The notes beneath the pieces are model-generated. The model saw only the letters and a list, made by a program, of their open reading frames with translations, had not been told where the DNA came from and made no database searches. A program made the translations under genes and the position numbers. Source: CAYMYN01 sp964394665 (GTDB lineage Bacteria; Planctomycetota; UBA1135; GCA-002686595). Taken from it: a stretch of DNA of 64,000 nt. The stretch lies in NCBI GenBank assembly GCA_964394665.1, contig CAYMYN010000008.1:1-64000 (forward strand). Direction: 5' to 3'. This document shows, piece by piece, positions 8,099 to 15,225 of the stretch (positions are counted from its first letter, which is position 1; each line of letters begins with the position of its first letter).

Positions 8099-9415
8099 TC
8101 AGGCGTTCTCGCCGAGCAGCTTCGCCAGGCGTGCCTTGCGCGCGTCGACGCGGCCGCCGATGTCGCGCCGGCAGAACTTGCCCGGCCAGTCGATGCGGTC
8201 GTAGCCCGCGTACGCCACCCCGCGCGCGGCCTCGACGTCGGCGCCCAGGCCCGTCACGCACAGCACGCGCCCGCCGGCGGTGACCACGCGCTCCCCGCTG
8301 AGCGCGGTGCCGGCGTGGAACACGACCACGTCCTCGACCTCCTCGGCGGCTTCCAGACCTCGGATGGGGTCGCCCTGGCGGTAGGGGCCGGGATATCCCT
8401 CGCTGGCCGCGACGACGGCCACGCAGGCGCGCGGGTCCCACTCGGCGGGCTCGAGCTTGGAGAGCTCGCCGCGGGCCGTGGCCGCCAGGTACGGCAGGAG
8501 GTCGGGCTGGAAGCGGCGCACCAGCGCTTGGGTCTCGGGGTCGCCGAAACGCACGTTGTACTCGAGCACCTTGGGGCCGCTCTCGGTGATCATCAGGCCG
8601 CAGAAGAGCACGCCGCGGAAGTCGATCTCCTCGCGGCGCAGGGCGTGCACCGAGGGGATGATGATGCGCTGCTCGATCTGGCGCAGCAGGCGCCGCGAGA
8701 GGCTGGGCGCGGGCGAGTAGGCGCCCATGCCGCCGGTGTTGGGGCCCGTGTCGCCCTCGCCGACCTGCTTGTGGTCGACGACCGGCTCGAGGATCAGGAT
8801 CGCCTCGCCGTCGGTCACGGCCAGCACGCTGGCCTCCTCGCCGACCAGGAACTCCTCGATCACGATGCGGCTGCCGGCCTCGGCGCCCAGGCTGCGCTCC
8901 TCCATGATGCGGTCGACGGCCCGGCAGGCCTCGCGCGCGTCGTGGCAGACGACGACGCCCTTGCCCGAGGCCAGGCCGTCGGCCTTGATCACCTGGGGCC
9001 AGGTCGTGACGGTCTCGAGGTACCCCTTGGCGAGGCCGCTGCGGTCGAACTGCCGCCACTGCGCCGTGGGGATGCGGTTGCGGTCGAGCAGCTCCTTGGC
9101 GAAGGACTTGGAGCTCTCCAGGCGCGCGCCGCTCTTCCCGGGCCCGAAGACGGCGATGCCGAGGGCCCGCAGCTCGTCGGCCAACCCGCGCGAGAGCGGA
9201 TCCTCGGGGCCGACGACGACCAGGTCGACCTGCTCCGCGCGCGCCAGGCGCACCAGGCCCGCGACGTCGGAGCTGGGCACGTCGACGTTGCGGGCGACCA
9301 GGGCCGTTCCGGCGTTGCCGGGGGCGCACAGGAGCTCGGTGAGCTCCGCCGAGCGGGCGATCTTCCAACAGAGGGCGTGTTCGCGCCCCCCGCCGCCGAC
9401 GACGAGGACCTTCAT
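8099..9415 (-). CDS. purD: Phosphoribosylamine--glycine ligase (GAR synthetase)
   Basis: A 438-residue ATP-grasp ligase that joins phosphoribosylamine and glycine to make GAR in purine synthesis. It begins with MKVLVVGGGGREHAL, the family signature. The ATP-grasp core follows with IKADGLASGKGVVVC and EEFLVGEEASVLAVTDG. The substrate segment PNTGGMGAYSP and the metal/ATP motif EYNVRFGDPETQ are both present. Length and start (ATG 9415) fit the family. purL and purQ lie 2.2 kb away, so purine genes cluster loosely here, although purD is on the opposite strand and separated by the Fur gene. Confidence 0.96.
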   Translation of the reverse strand: MKVLVVGGGGREHALCWKIARSAELTELLCAPGNAGTALVARNVDVPSSDVAGLVRLARAEQVDLVVVGPEDPLSRGLADELRALGIAVFGPGKSGARLESSKSFAKELLDRNRIPTAQWRQFDRSGLAKGYLETVTTWPQVIKADGLASGKGVVVCHDAREACRAVDRIMEERSLGAEAGSRIVIEEFLVGEEASVLAVTDGEAILILEPVVDHKQVGEGDTGPNTGGMGAYSPAPSLSRRLLRQIEQRIIIPSVHALRREEIDFRGVLFCGLMITESGPKVLEYNVRFGDPETQALVRRFQPDLLPYLAATARGELSKLEPAEWDPRACVAVVAASEGYPGPYRQGDPIRGLEAAEEVEDVVVFHAGTALSGERVVTAGGRVLCVTGLGADVEAARGVAYAGYDRIDWPGKFCRRDIGGRVDARKARLAKLLGENA

Positions 9416-9540
9416 GGAACGTTCGGGCTGGGACCGGATCGATGCCGCAGGCACCCCGCTGGGGCCCGCGAGCCGCGCACGGTACCCTCCCCCCCGCGGC
9501 GCCACCAGCCCCGCCCCTCCCCTCCACCGCGCCGGCGGGC

Positions 9541-9546
9541 TATGCT
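9541..9546 (+). promoter_or_regulatory. Putative -10 box of the tRNA-Pro gene
   Basis: TATGCT ends 13 bases before the first base of the mature tRNA, the position expected for a -10 element with a short 5' leader. No convincing -35 box is seen in the very GC-rich upstream DNA. Confidence 0.4.
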
Positions 9547-9559
9547 CGCGCCGCGAGTC

Positions 9560-9632
9560 CGGGGAGTACCTCAGTTGGTAGAGGCGTAGCTTTGGGTGCT
9601 ACGAGTCGTGGGTTCGAATCCCATCTCCCCGA
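9560..9632 (+). tRNA. tRNA-Pro (anticodon TGG)
   Basis: A complete 73-base cloverleaf. The acceptor stem 9560-9566 pairs with 9625-9631 over 7 bp. The D arm is 9569-9584, the anticodon stem 9586-9590/9598-9602, and the 7-base loop carries TGG at 9593-9595. The T arm is 9608-9624 with loop TTCGAAT. The discriminator is A9632. The next bases are CCC, so the CCA end is not encoded and must be added by the nucleotidyltransferase. The tRNA-Arg gene follows 11 bases later. Confidence 0.95.
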
Positions 9633-9643
9633 CCCTCCCCTCG

Positions 9644-9720
9644 GCGCCCGTAGCTCAGTTGGATAGAGCACCGGACTTCTAATCCGACGGTCGCAGGTTC
9701 GAATCCTGCCGGGCGTGCCA
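9644..9720 (+). tRNA. tRNA-Arg (anticodon TCT)
   Basis: A complete cloverleaf. The acceptor stem is 9644-9650/9710-9716 with a G-T closing pair, the D arm 9653-9669, and the anticodon loop CTTCTAA at 9676-9682 with anticodon TCT at 9678-9680. The T arm is 9693-9709 and the discriminator G9717. CCA is encoded at 9718-9720. One C-A mismatch lies at the top of the anticodon stem (9671/9687). It is probably co-transcribed with the preceding tRNA-Pro. Confidence 0.95.
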
Positions 9721-9737
9721 CCGCGCCCGCGAGGGGG

Positions 9738-10157
9738 TCAGGAGAAGGGCGCGATCTGGGGCGGGCCGGCGTGGGGCTGGGGCTCGACGCGCACGGCGGT
9801 GAGGGTCCAGGAGTCCTGCTCGCGGCCGTCGAGGAAGAGCACGAAGGCGTACTGGCCGAAGCGCGGGAGCTGCAGGCCCAGGTTCACGATGAACTGCAGG
9901 CCGCCTCCGCCCGGGGGGACCAGGAAGCGGCCCTCGATGGGCGGCATGACGGCGTGACCATCGAGGTCGGTGCAGCGCAGGGAGAAGCCGTGTTCGCCGG
10001 CCTCGTTGCGCGTGGCCTTGACGCGCGCGATCAGGGCGCCGCGGAAGCCCAGCGGCTCGGCGGTGGAGAAGACCCGGTCCACCCCGGCCCGCAGGACGCT
10101 GAAGGTCCCGTCGGGGTGCTGGGAGGCGGCGTCGGCGAGCAGGATGAAGGCGTCCAT
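9738..10157 (-). CDS. DUF6941-like conserved protein
   Basis: A 139-residue protein beginning MDAFILLADAASQHPDGTFSVL, the pattern of DUF6941 proteins (short proteins that open with a LLAD.A segment). It is predicted to be a soluble beta-rich protein: no signal peptide, no membrane segment, and segments such as RFLVPPGGGGLQFIVNLG and YAFVLFLDG that look like paired strands. Function is unknown. The start ATG 10157 is where family similarity begins; upstream codons in the frame encode low-complexity sequence. It converges on the tRNA-Arg gene and is divergent from the SulP gene. Confidence 0.75.
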   Translation of the reverse strand: MDAFILLADAASQHPDGTFSVLRAGVDRVFSTAEPLGFRGALIARVKATRNEAGEHGFSLRCTDLDGHAVMPPIEGRFLVPPGGGGLQFIVNLGLQLPRFGQYAFVLFLDGREQDSWTLTAVRVEPQPHAGPPQIAPFS

Positions 10158-10381
10158 CGGTGCGGGAGGCAGGGGTCCGGGTCGGGCGCGAAGGAAGGTC
10201 AGGCAGGAGGGGGGCCAGGACACTAGCACAGGCACGGAAGAACCCGCCCCCCGCGGACCGCGCCTGCGCATGGCGGCGCATGCAATCCGCGCGCGGGGGG
10301 CGTAGGGTGGACCGGATCCGGGGCCAGGGCCGAAATCGAGGCTACCGGCGGCTCCCCATCGCCCCGCCCCCCGCATCCGCC

Positions 10382-12154
10382 ATGACCCCAGAACCCCCGT
10401 CCCCGGGCGACCCGTTCTCGTTCCTCTCCCTCGGCTCCGGCCTGCGGCGCGCGTTCGCCGCCGGATACGGCCGCGCCGACCTGCGGGCCGACGTGCTCGC
10501 GGGCCTGGTCGTCGGGGTCGTGGCCCTGCCGCTCTCGATGGCGCTGGCCATCGCCTCGGGCGCGCCGCCCGAGCACGGCCTCTACACGGCCATCGTCGCC
10601 GGCGCGTTGACCGCGGTGCTCGGCGGCTCCCGCGTGCAGGTCAGCGGCCCGACGGCGGCCTTCGTCGTGTTGTTGGCGCCGATCTCGGCGCGGCACGGGA
10701 TGCAGGGCCTGGTGCTGGCGAGCGCCATGGCCGGCGTGCTGCTGGTCGCCATGGGCGTCTTCAAGCTCGGACGCCTGGTGCGCTTCGTCCCCTACCCGGT
10801 GACGACCGGCTTCACCGCGGGCATCGGCGTCGTGATCGCCACCCTGCAGATCCAGCCCTTCCTCGGCCTGCGCGACACCCACGCGAACTCCGAGGCGGGC
10901 TGGATCGAGCGCGTCGCGGATCTGGGGCACGCCCTGCCGAGCTTCAGCGCCGCCGACCTCGCGGTGGGCGCGTTGACCCTGGCCGCGCTGATCGGGTGGC
11001 GGCACCTGCGCACGAGCTTTCCTGCCCCGCTGGTGGGGCTCGTGGTCGGCGCGCTGGTCGCGCTCGCGATCGAACACTTCGCCGCGGGCGCGGACGTCTC
11101 GACGTTGCGGGAACGTTTCGGCGGCCCGGGGCGCCCCGACGGCGTGCCGCGCGCCCTGCCGCAGTGGTTCCTGCCCTGGAACCTCCCCGGAGCGGGCGGC
11201 GCCGATCCCCTACCGCTGGGGCTCGACCTCCTGCGCGCCCTGCTCCCCGCGGCCCTCGCGATCGCCATGCTGGGCGCGATCGAGTCCTTGCTCTCGGCCC
11301 TGGTGGCCGACGGGCTCTCGGGCGACCGGCACGATCCAGACGCGGAGCTCGTGGCGCTGGGCCTGGGCAACCTCGCCTCCTCGGCCTTCGGCGGCTTCGC
11401 GGCCACCGGCGCCATCGCGCGCACCGCGACCAACATCCGCAGCGGCGCGCGCTCGCCGATCGCGGCCCTCGTGCACGCGGGCTTCGTGCTGGCCGTGCTG
11501 CTCGCACTCGCGCCCGCCCTGGGCTACCTGCCGATGGCGTCCCTGGCGGCGCTGCTGCTGGTCGTGGCCTTCGACATGAGCGAGGTGCGCCACGTCGTGC
11601 GCACCCTGCGCACCGCGCCGCGCAGCGACGTGCTGGTGCTGCTCACCTGCTTCGCGCTGACCGTGCTCATGGACATGACCGTCGCGGTGGCGGTCGGGAT
11701 GGCGCTGGCGTCCCTGCTCTTCATGCGCCGCATGGTCGAGATCGGCGGCGCGCGCCTCCACTCCGAGCGCCACGCCGAACACGGTCTCGCGCTGCCGCCC
11801 GGCGTGATCGTCTACGACATCGCCGGTCCGCTCTTCTTCGGCGCGGCGCACAAGGCCACGGGCCCGCTCGTGGATCTCAACACCGGCGGCCTGCGGGCCG
11901 TGCTACTCGATCTCCTCGACGTGCCCGCCATCGACGCGACCGGGATCGTCAACCTGCGCTCGGCCAGCGAGCGACTGACGAAACACGGCGTGCGCGTGAT
12001 CCTGGTGGGGCTCTCGGCCCAACCCGCCCAAGCCCTGCGCCGCGCGGGCATGGTCGGCCCGGGCGGCCTGGAGACCCAGCCGGACCTGCGCGCGGCGTTG
12101 GCTGCCCTGGGGACGGTCCCCGCGGCGCCGGCGCCGCTCGAAGCCCACTCCTGA
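10382..12154 (+). CDS. SulP family inorganic anion transporter with STAS domain
   Basis: A 590-residue membrane transporter of the SulP/SLC26 family (sulfate, bicarbonate or other anions). The family N-terminal motif is present: DVLAGLVVGVVALPLSMALA and then GLYTAIVAGALTAVLGGSRVQVSGPTAAF. About ten to twelve hydrophobic helices span residues 40-450. A cytoplasmic STAS domain at about 465-575 includes the segment LLDLLDVPAIDATGI. The substrate cannot be read from sequence; no sulfate-assimilation or carbonic anhydrase gene is adjacent. ATG 10382 is chosen because upstream in-frame residues are arginine-rich low-complexity sequence. The selenoprotein gene lies 171 bases downstream. Confidence 0.93.
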   Translation: MTPEPPSPGDPFSFLSLGSGLRRAFAAGYGRADLRADVLAGLVVGVVALPLSMALAIASGAPPEHGLYTAIVAGALTAVLGGSRVQVSGPTAAFVVLLAPISARHGMQGLVLASAMAGVLLVAMGVFKLGRLVRFVPYPVTTGFTAGIGVVIATLQIQPFLGLRDTHANSEAGWIERVADLGHALPSFSAADLAVGALTLAALIGWRHLRTSFPAPLVGLVVGALVALAIEHFAAGADVSTLRERFGGPGRPDGVPRALPQWFLPWNLPGAGGADPLPLGLDLLRALLPAALAIAMLGAIESLLSALVADGLSGDRHDPDAELVALGLGNLASSAFGGFAATGAIARTATNIRSGARSPIAALVHAGFVLAVLLALAPALGYLPMASLAALLLVVAFDMSEVRHVVRTLRTAPRSDVLVLLTCFALTVLMDMTVAVAVGMALASLLFMRRMVEIGGARLHSERHAEHGLALPPGVIVYDIAGPLFFGAAHKATGPLVDLNTGGLRAVLLDLLDVPAIDATGIVNLRSASERLTKHGVRVILVGLSAQPAQALRRAGMVGPGGLETQPDLRAALAALGTVPAAPAPLEAHS

Positions 12155-12213
12155 CAGGCCGAGAAACCTTCGAGCAGACCCGGAACGGACCCAGAGCAGA
12201 CCATCCAGACGGC

Positions 12214-12260
12214 CTCTCGGAACGCCCCTTCGACGGCCGGCGAGCCAGCCGTACCGAGAG
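12214..12260 (+). other. Nested inverted repeat after the SulP gene
   Basis: CTCTCGG at 12214-12220 pairs with CCGAGAG at 12254-12260. Inside it, ACGGC at 12233-12237 pairs with GCCGT at 12248-12252. The RNA could fold as a two-tier hairpin 59 bases after the SulP stop codon. There is no T-run after it, so it is at most a weak or factor-dependent terminator or an RNA-stability element. Confidence 0.3.
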
Positions 12261-12289
12261 TGCTCGAATTCCTCTCACATTCCGAGCAG

Positions 12290-12318
12290 TTGGAGGTCGG
12301 CGCCCGCGGGTCTACCCT
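12290..12318 (+). promoter_or_regulatory. Putative promoter of the selenoprotein gene, leaderless
   Basis: TTGGAG at 12290-12295 and TACCCT at 12313-12318 are spaced by 17 bases. The -10 box ends 7 bases before the ATG at 12326. If transcription starts at the usual distance, the mRNA would begin at or within a base or two of the start codon. No Shine-Dalgarno sequence lies at the proper distance: the GGAGG-like run at 12292-12296 is about 29 bases from the ATG and overlaps the -35 box. This supports a leaderless message. Confidence 0.45.
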
Positions 12319-12325
12319 CTGCGCC

Positions 12326-12559
12326 ATGAAAGCCCGCATCGAGTTCTGCGTCGCTTGACGCTACCACCCCCAGGCGGCCGGTCTGGCCGCCGAGATCCGC
12401 GGCGCCTTCCCCACCCTCGACGTCGAGGTCGAGCTCGTCGAGTCGAGCAACGGCGCCTTCGAGGTCAGCGTGGACGGGATCCCGGTCTTCTCGAAGCTCG
12501 AGACCGGCCGATTCCCCGGCTACCGCGAGATCCCGACGCGCATCGTCGAGCTGCTCTGA
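12326..12559 (+). CDS. selW: SelW/Rdx family selenoprotein (UGA-encoded selenocysteine at residue 11)
   Basis: A 77-residue thioredoxin-like Rdx (SelT/SelW/SelH) protein, interrupted by an in-frame TGA at 12356-12358. It begins MKARIEFCVA, then Sec, then RYHPQAAGLAAEI. This gives the family redox motif CxxU with C8 and Sec11. The rest fits SelW closely: GAFPTLDVEVELVESSNG, then FEVSVDGIPVFSKLETGRFP, then a final helix ending IVELL. Codons on both sides of the TGA share the same strong G/C third-position bias, and the frame stays open to TGA 12557-12559. A SECIS-type hairpin lies just after the UGA. SelW proteins are thought to act as small selenium-dependent thiol redox proteins; substrates are unknown. 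A standard caller would see only a 10-residue peptide or an antisense frame. The same TGA cannot be an ordinary stop without losing almost the whole domain. Confidence 0.95.
12356..12391 (+). promoter_or_regulatory. Bacterial SECIS element (selenocysteine insertion)
   Basis: Downstream of the UGA (12356-12358), bases 12373-12379 (GGCGGCC) pair perfectly with 12385-12391 (GGCCGCC), closing a five-base loop GGTCT at 12380-12384. The loop starts 22 bases after the UGA, inside the 16-37 base window known for bacterial SECIS elements. The loop has G in its first two positions, as SelB recognition needs. The loop sequence GGUCU also matches the apical loop of the E. coli fdhF SECIS. The element lies in coding sequence, as is normal in bacteria. 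Confidence 0.9.
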
Positions 12560-12746
12560 TCGCTCGCAGGAGGGCGTGGGCGGGCTCTTGGTCCGGGCTG
12601 GCGCGGGCCGGCCCACCGCGCCCGGGGCGCGGGTCCTCGAACCAGACGTTCGTTCGGTAGGCGCGGCGGCCCGCGGGACCTAGGGGGCTTCGGGACCGCG
12701 AACTGCCTCCCCGTTCGCCAGCCCCCCTCGCCCCGGAGGCGCTCCC

Positions 12747-14840
12747 GTGAGACCCCCGCTCCTGTGCCTGTCGTTCGCGCTCGCGTTGGCCCCCGTGCTC
12801 TCCGGCCACGGGGGTGGGCACCAGCCTCCCACACCCAGCGAACCCCCCGTCCCCGGGCCCGGACCCGGGGGGCCGCCCGTGCCCAACCCCGGCCCCGGCG
12901 GACCGGCGCGGCCGGCGAATCCCAACCCCGGGCGCCCCACGGGCCCGGCGACCCCCGCGCCGCCCGCCCCCCGGGGCGGCGGGCCGACCCCGGCCAACAC
13001 GGGACCGGTGACGCCCGGCTCGGACGCCGGGCCCGACCTCGCCGGCTGGCAGCTCTGGTGGGACGTCAATCAGCACGCCTACCTGGACCTCAAGCGCGCC
13101 CTGTGGGATCCGGGCGCCCAGACCGGGAGCGACGACTTCTTCCTCGGGCACGGCCAACGCACGCTCGCCTTCGATCTGCGGCCCGACCCGGACGAACTGG
13201 CGACCCGCGCGCTGCCGGCGCTGTTGGCGGTGATCGAGACGGAGCGCCAGCCGGAGGTGCTCTCGGGTTGCCTGATGGCGCTGGCCAAGATGGGCGAGTT
13301 GCCCGCGCCCGCCGACGGGGCCGAGATCGAGGCCGTGCTGGCCTCGTTCCTCGACTCCCCGAACCAACAGATCGCCGAGACCGCGGCCCTCGCCTTGGGC
13401 GTTCTCGGTCGGCGGACCTCGGTCGCGTTGCTCGCGGACGTGCTCGTCGGGCGCGGCGAGGGTCGCGGCGCGTCCACGCGCACCTCCGACCGCACGCGCG
13501 CCTTCGCCGCCTACGGGCTCGGCCTGGCGGCGGCGGGGAGCGACATGCCCGACGTGCGGCGCTTCGCCGTGCTGCGCCTGACGCGCGTGCTCGAGCGCGG
13601 CGACTTCGCCGCCGCCGACCTCGGCGTGGCCTGCGCCTACGCCCTGGGGCTGGTCGCGCTGGAGTCCGATCCGGCGCACCTCGCCACACCCGGCATGGAG
13701 TCTCCGCCGGCCGCCTCGCGCGAGGCCCTCGTGCGCTGGACGCTAGCGCGACTCGCCGACCGGCGCCTGCGCAACGACGTGCGCGCGCACCTGGCGCGCA
13801 CGGCCGCCGCGCTGGTCGACCCGGACGCGGGCCGCGCGGCGCACGACGACGCGCTGCGCGGCGAGGTCGTCGCGGCCCTCGTCGCGGCCCTCGAGCGCGC
13901 GCGGCGCTCGGATCCCGAGCTGCGCCACGGCGCGCTGGTGGCCCTCGGTCGTTGCGTGCATGCCGGCGATTCCGAGCCCGACCGCTCGGCGCGCGCCGCG
14001 CTGCTCACCCTGGCCCGCGAGGGCGACCCGATCGCGCGCACCCTGGCCACGATGGCCCTCGGCCAGGTCGGCGGGCGTCCCGGGACCCCCGATCGCGGTG
14101 GGCTCGCCGGCACGGCCGAGATCCAGACCTTCCTGCTCGAACGCCTGGGTCGTGGCCGCAGCCGCGAAAAACCCATCGCGGCCCTGGCCCTGGGCGTGCA
14201 GGGCTACCACCTGCGCCGGCGCGGCCTGCCGCTGGCGGACGAGACCGGCGCGGCCCTGCGGGCGAGCCTGGGCGAGGAACGCTCGCCCCTCGACCTGGGC
14301 GCCTACGCGCTGGCGCTCGGACTGCGCGGCGACATCGAGGCCGCGCCGCTGATCGCGGCGAAGCTCACCTCGGTCGCGGACGCCTCCGCCCGCGGGCACC
14401 TGGCCCTGGCCCTGGGCATGACGGGCGACGCGTCCTTCACGGGGCTGCTGCAACGCGAGTTGCCGGGCGAGATCTACCGCCCCGAGTCGATCGGCCGCAT
14501 GGCGATGGGGTTGGCGCTCCTGGGCGACAAGGCGCTGGTGCCCGAGCTCGTCGAGGCCCTGCGCGCGACCCAGAGCTCGGCCGTGCGCGCCGTGCACGCC
14601 TGGACCCTGGGCTTCGTGGGCGACGCGCGCGCCATCGAGCCGCTGACCGAGTTGTTGGCCGACCGCGGGCAGCCGAACCTGCTGCGCGGCATCGCGGCCC
14701 TGGCCCTGGGCTTTGCCGCGGAGCGACGGGAGCGGCCCTGGAACACGGCCCTGGCCCAGGACGCCCACTATCCCAGCGCGCCCTCGACCCTCACCGGGCG
14801 CACGAACGGCGCCGGAGGCGGGGTGCTCGACATCCGCTGA
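12747..14840 (+). CDS. Exported HEAT-repeat protein with proline-rich linker
   Basis: A 697-residue protein. Residues 1-20 form a signal peptide (RPPLLCLSFALALAPVLSG). Residues 24-92 are an extended linker made of proline, glycine and asparagine, unlikely to fold. From about 130 to 680 runs a series of alpha-helical HEAT-like repeats, with recurring segments such as AETAALALGVLG, LRHGALVALGRC, AHLALALGMTGD and IAALALGFAAERR. HEAT solenoids usually bind proteins. An exported one of this form could be a surface or periplasmic scaffold, but no partner is known. The GTG start follows GGAGG at 12735-12739 with 7-base spacing. Codon use matches the neighbours. Confidence 0.85.
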   Translation: MRPPLLCLSFALALAPVLSGHGGGHQPPTPSEPPVPGPGPGGPPVPNPGPGGPARPANPNPGRPTGPATPAPPAPRGGGPTPANTGPVTPGSDAGPDLAGWQLWWDVNQHAYLDLKRALWDPGAQTGSDDFFLGHGQRTLAFDLRPDPDELATRALPALLAVIETERQPEVLSGCLMALAKMGELPAPADGAEIEAVLASFLDSPNQQIAETAALALGVLGRRTSVALLADVLVGRGEGRGASTRTSDRTRAFAAYGLGLAAAGSDMPDVRRFAVLRLTRVLERGDFAAADLGVACAYALGLVALESDPAHLATPGMESPPAASREALVRWTLARLADRRLRNDVRAHLARTAAALVDPDAGRAAHDDALRGEVVAALVAALERARRSDPELRHGALVALGRCVHAGDSEPDRSARAALLTLAREGDPIARTLATMALGQVGGRPGTPDRGGLAGTAEIQTFLLERLGRGRSREKPIAALALGVQGYHLRRRGLPLADETGAALRASLGEERSPLDLGAYALALGLRGDIEAAPLIAAKLTSVADASARGHLALALGMTGDASFTGLLQRELPGEIYRPESIGRMAMGLALLGDKALVPELVEALRATQSSAVRAVHAWTLGFVGDARAIEPLTELLADRGQPNLLRGIAALALGFAAERRERPWNTALAQDAHYPSAPSTLTGRTNGAGGGVLDIR

Positions 14841-14857
14841 ACCGCGCCGCGGCCGGA

Positions 14858-14863
14858 TATCCT
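14858..14863 (+). promoter_or_regulatory. Putative -10 box, leaderless, for the zinc-ribbon gene
   Basis: TATCCT ends 6 bases before the ATG at 14870, the spacing expected if transcription starts at the start codon. No Shine-Dalgarno sequence is present. No clear -35 box is seen. Confidence 0.35.
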
Positions 14864-14869
14864 GCGGAC

Positions 14870-15166
14870 ATGGCCCGCCGCCGCTCCGCCCCGCGCTCGT
14901 TCGACTGCCCGCACTGCGGGGCCCGGGTGCGCGCGGGCGCGGCGGCCTGCCGGGGCTGCGGGTCGGACCTCGAGACCGGGTGGGCGGAGGACGCCGAGCT
15001 CGACCTCGGGTCCTTGCCCCTGGGCGAAGAGGACTTCGACTACGAGGCCTGGCTCGCGGCGGAGCTCGGGAGCGGGCCCTCGCCCGCCGCCCGGCGCGCG
15101 CGGCGGACGCGAATCCTGGCCGGGCTCGTGCTGCTGGCCCTCCTGCTGTGGCTGGTGGCGCGCTGA
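14870..15166 (+). CDS. Small zinc-ribbon membrane protein
   Basis: A 98-residue protein with an N-terminal zinc ribbon: two CxxC knuckles, C13/C16 (DCPHCG) and C27/C30 (CRGCG). An acidic stretch follows at about 38-60 (AEDAELDLGSLPLGEEDFDYE). A short basic segment (RRARRTR) precedes one C-terminal transmembrane helix at about 82-97 (ILAGLVLLALLLWLVA). The layout suggests a tail-anchored protein with the ribbon in the cytoplasm. Function is unknown. The start lies 29 bases after the HEAT-repeat gene and 6 bases after a TATCCT box. A similar design (ribbon followed by a C-terminal helix) is seen at 32105-32563. Confidence 0.75.
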   Translation: MARRRSAPRSFDCPHCGARVRAGAAACRGCGSDLETGWAEDAELDLGSLPLGEEDFDYEAWLAAELGSGPSPAARRARRTRILAGLVLLALLLWLVAR

Positions 15167-15191
15167 GCGCGCCACCGCGTGCCTCCCGGGG

Positions 15192-15197
15192 TAGGCT
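15192..15197 (+). promoter_or_regulatory. Putative -10 box of the DUF1028 gene
   Basis: TAGGCT lies 28 bases before the ATG at 15226. A short hairpin (GGCCC 15202-15206 with GGGCC 15214-15218) follows in the predicted leader. No Shine-Dalgarno sequence is seen. The evidence is positional only. Confidence 0.3.
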
Positions 15198-15225
15198 GGA
15201 AGGCCCGTTCCGAGGGCCCTGAGCC

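Noticed and set aside
12326..12559. SelW locus as a pseudogene with a nonsense mutation
   Set aside because: The TGA aligns with the selenocysteine of the CxxU motif, a SECIS hairpin follows at the right distance, and the frame shows no other damage.
12275..12616. A 113-codon minus-strand frame across the selenoprotein locus
   Set aside because: It has no family similarity, and codon bias supports the plus-strand SelW reading through TGA.
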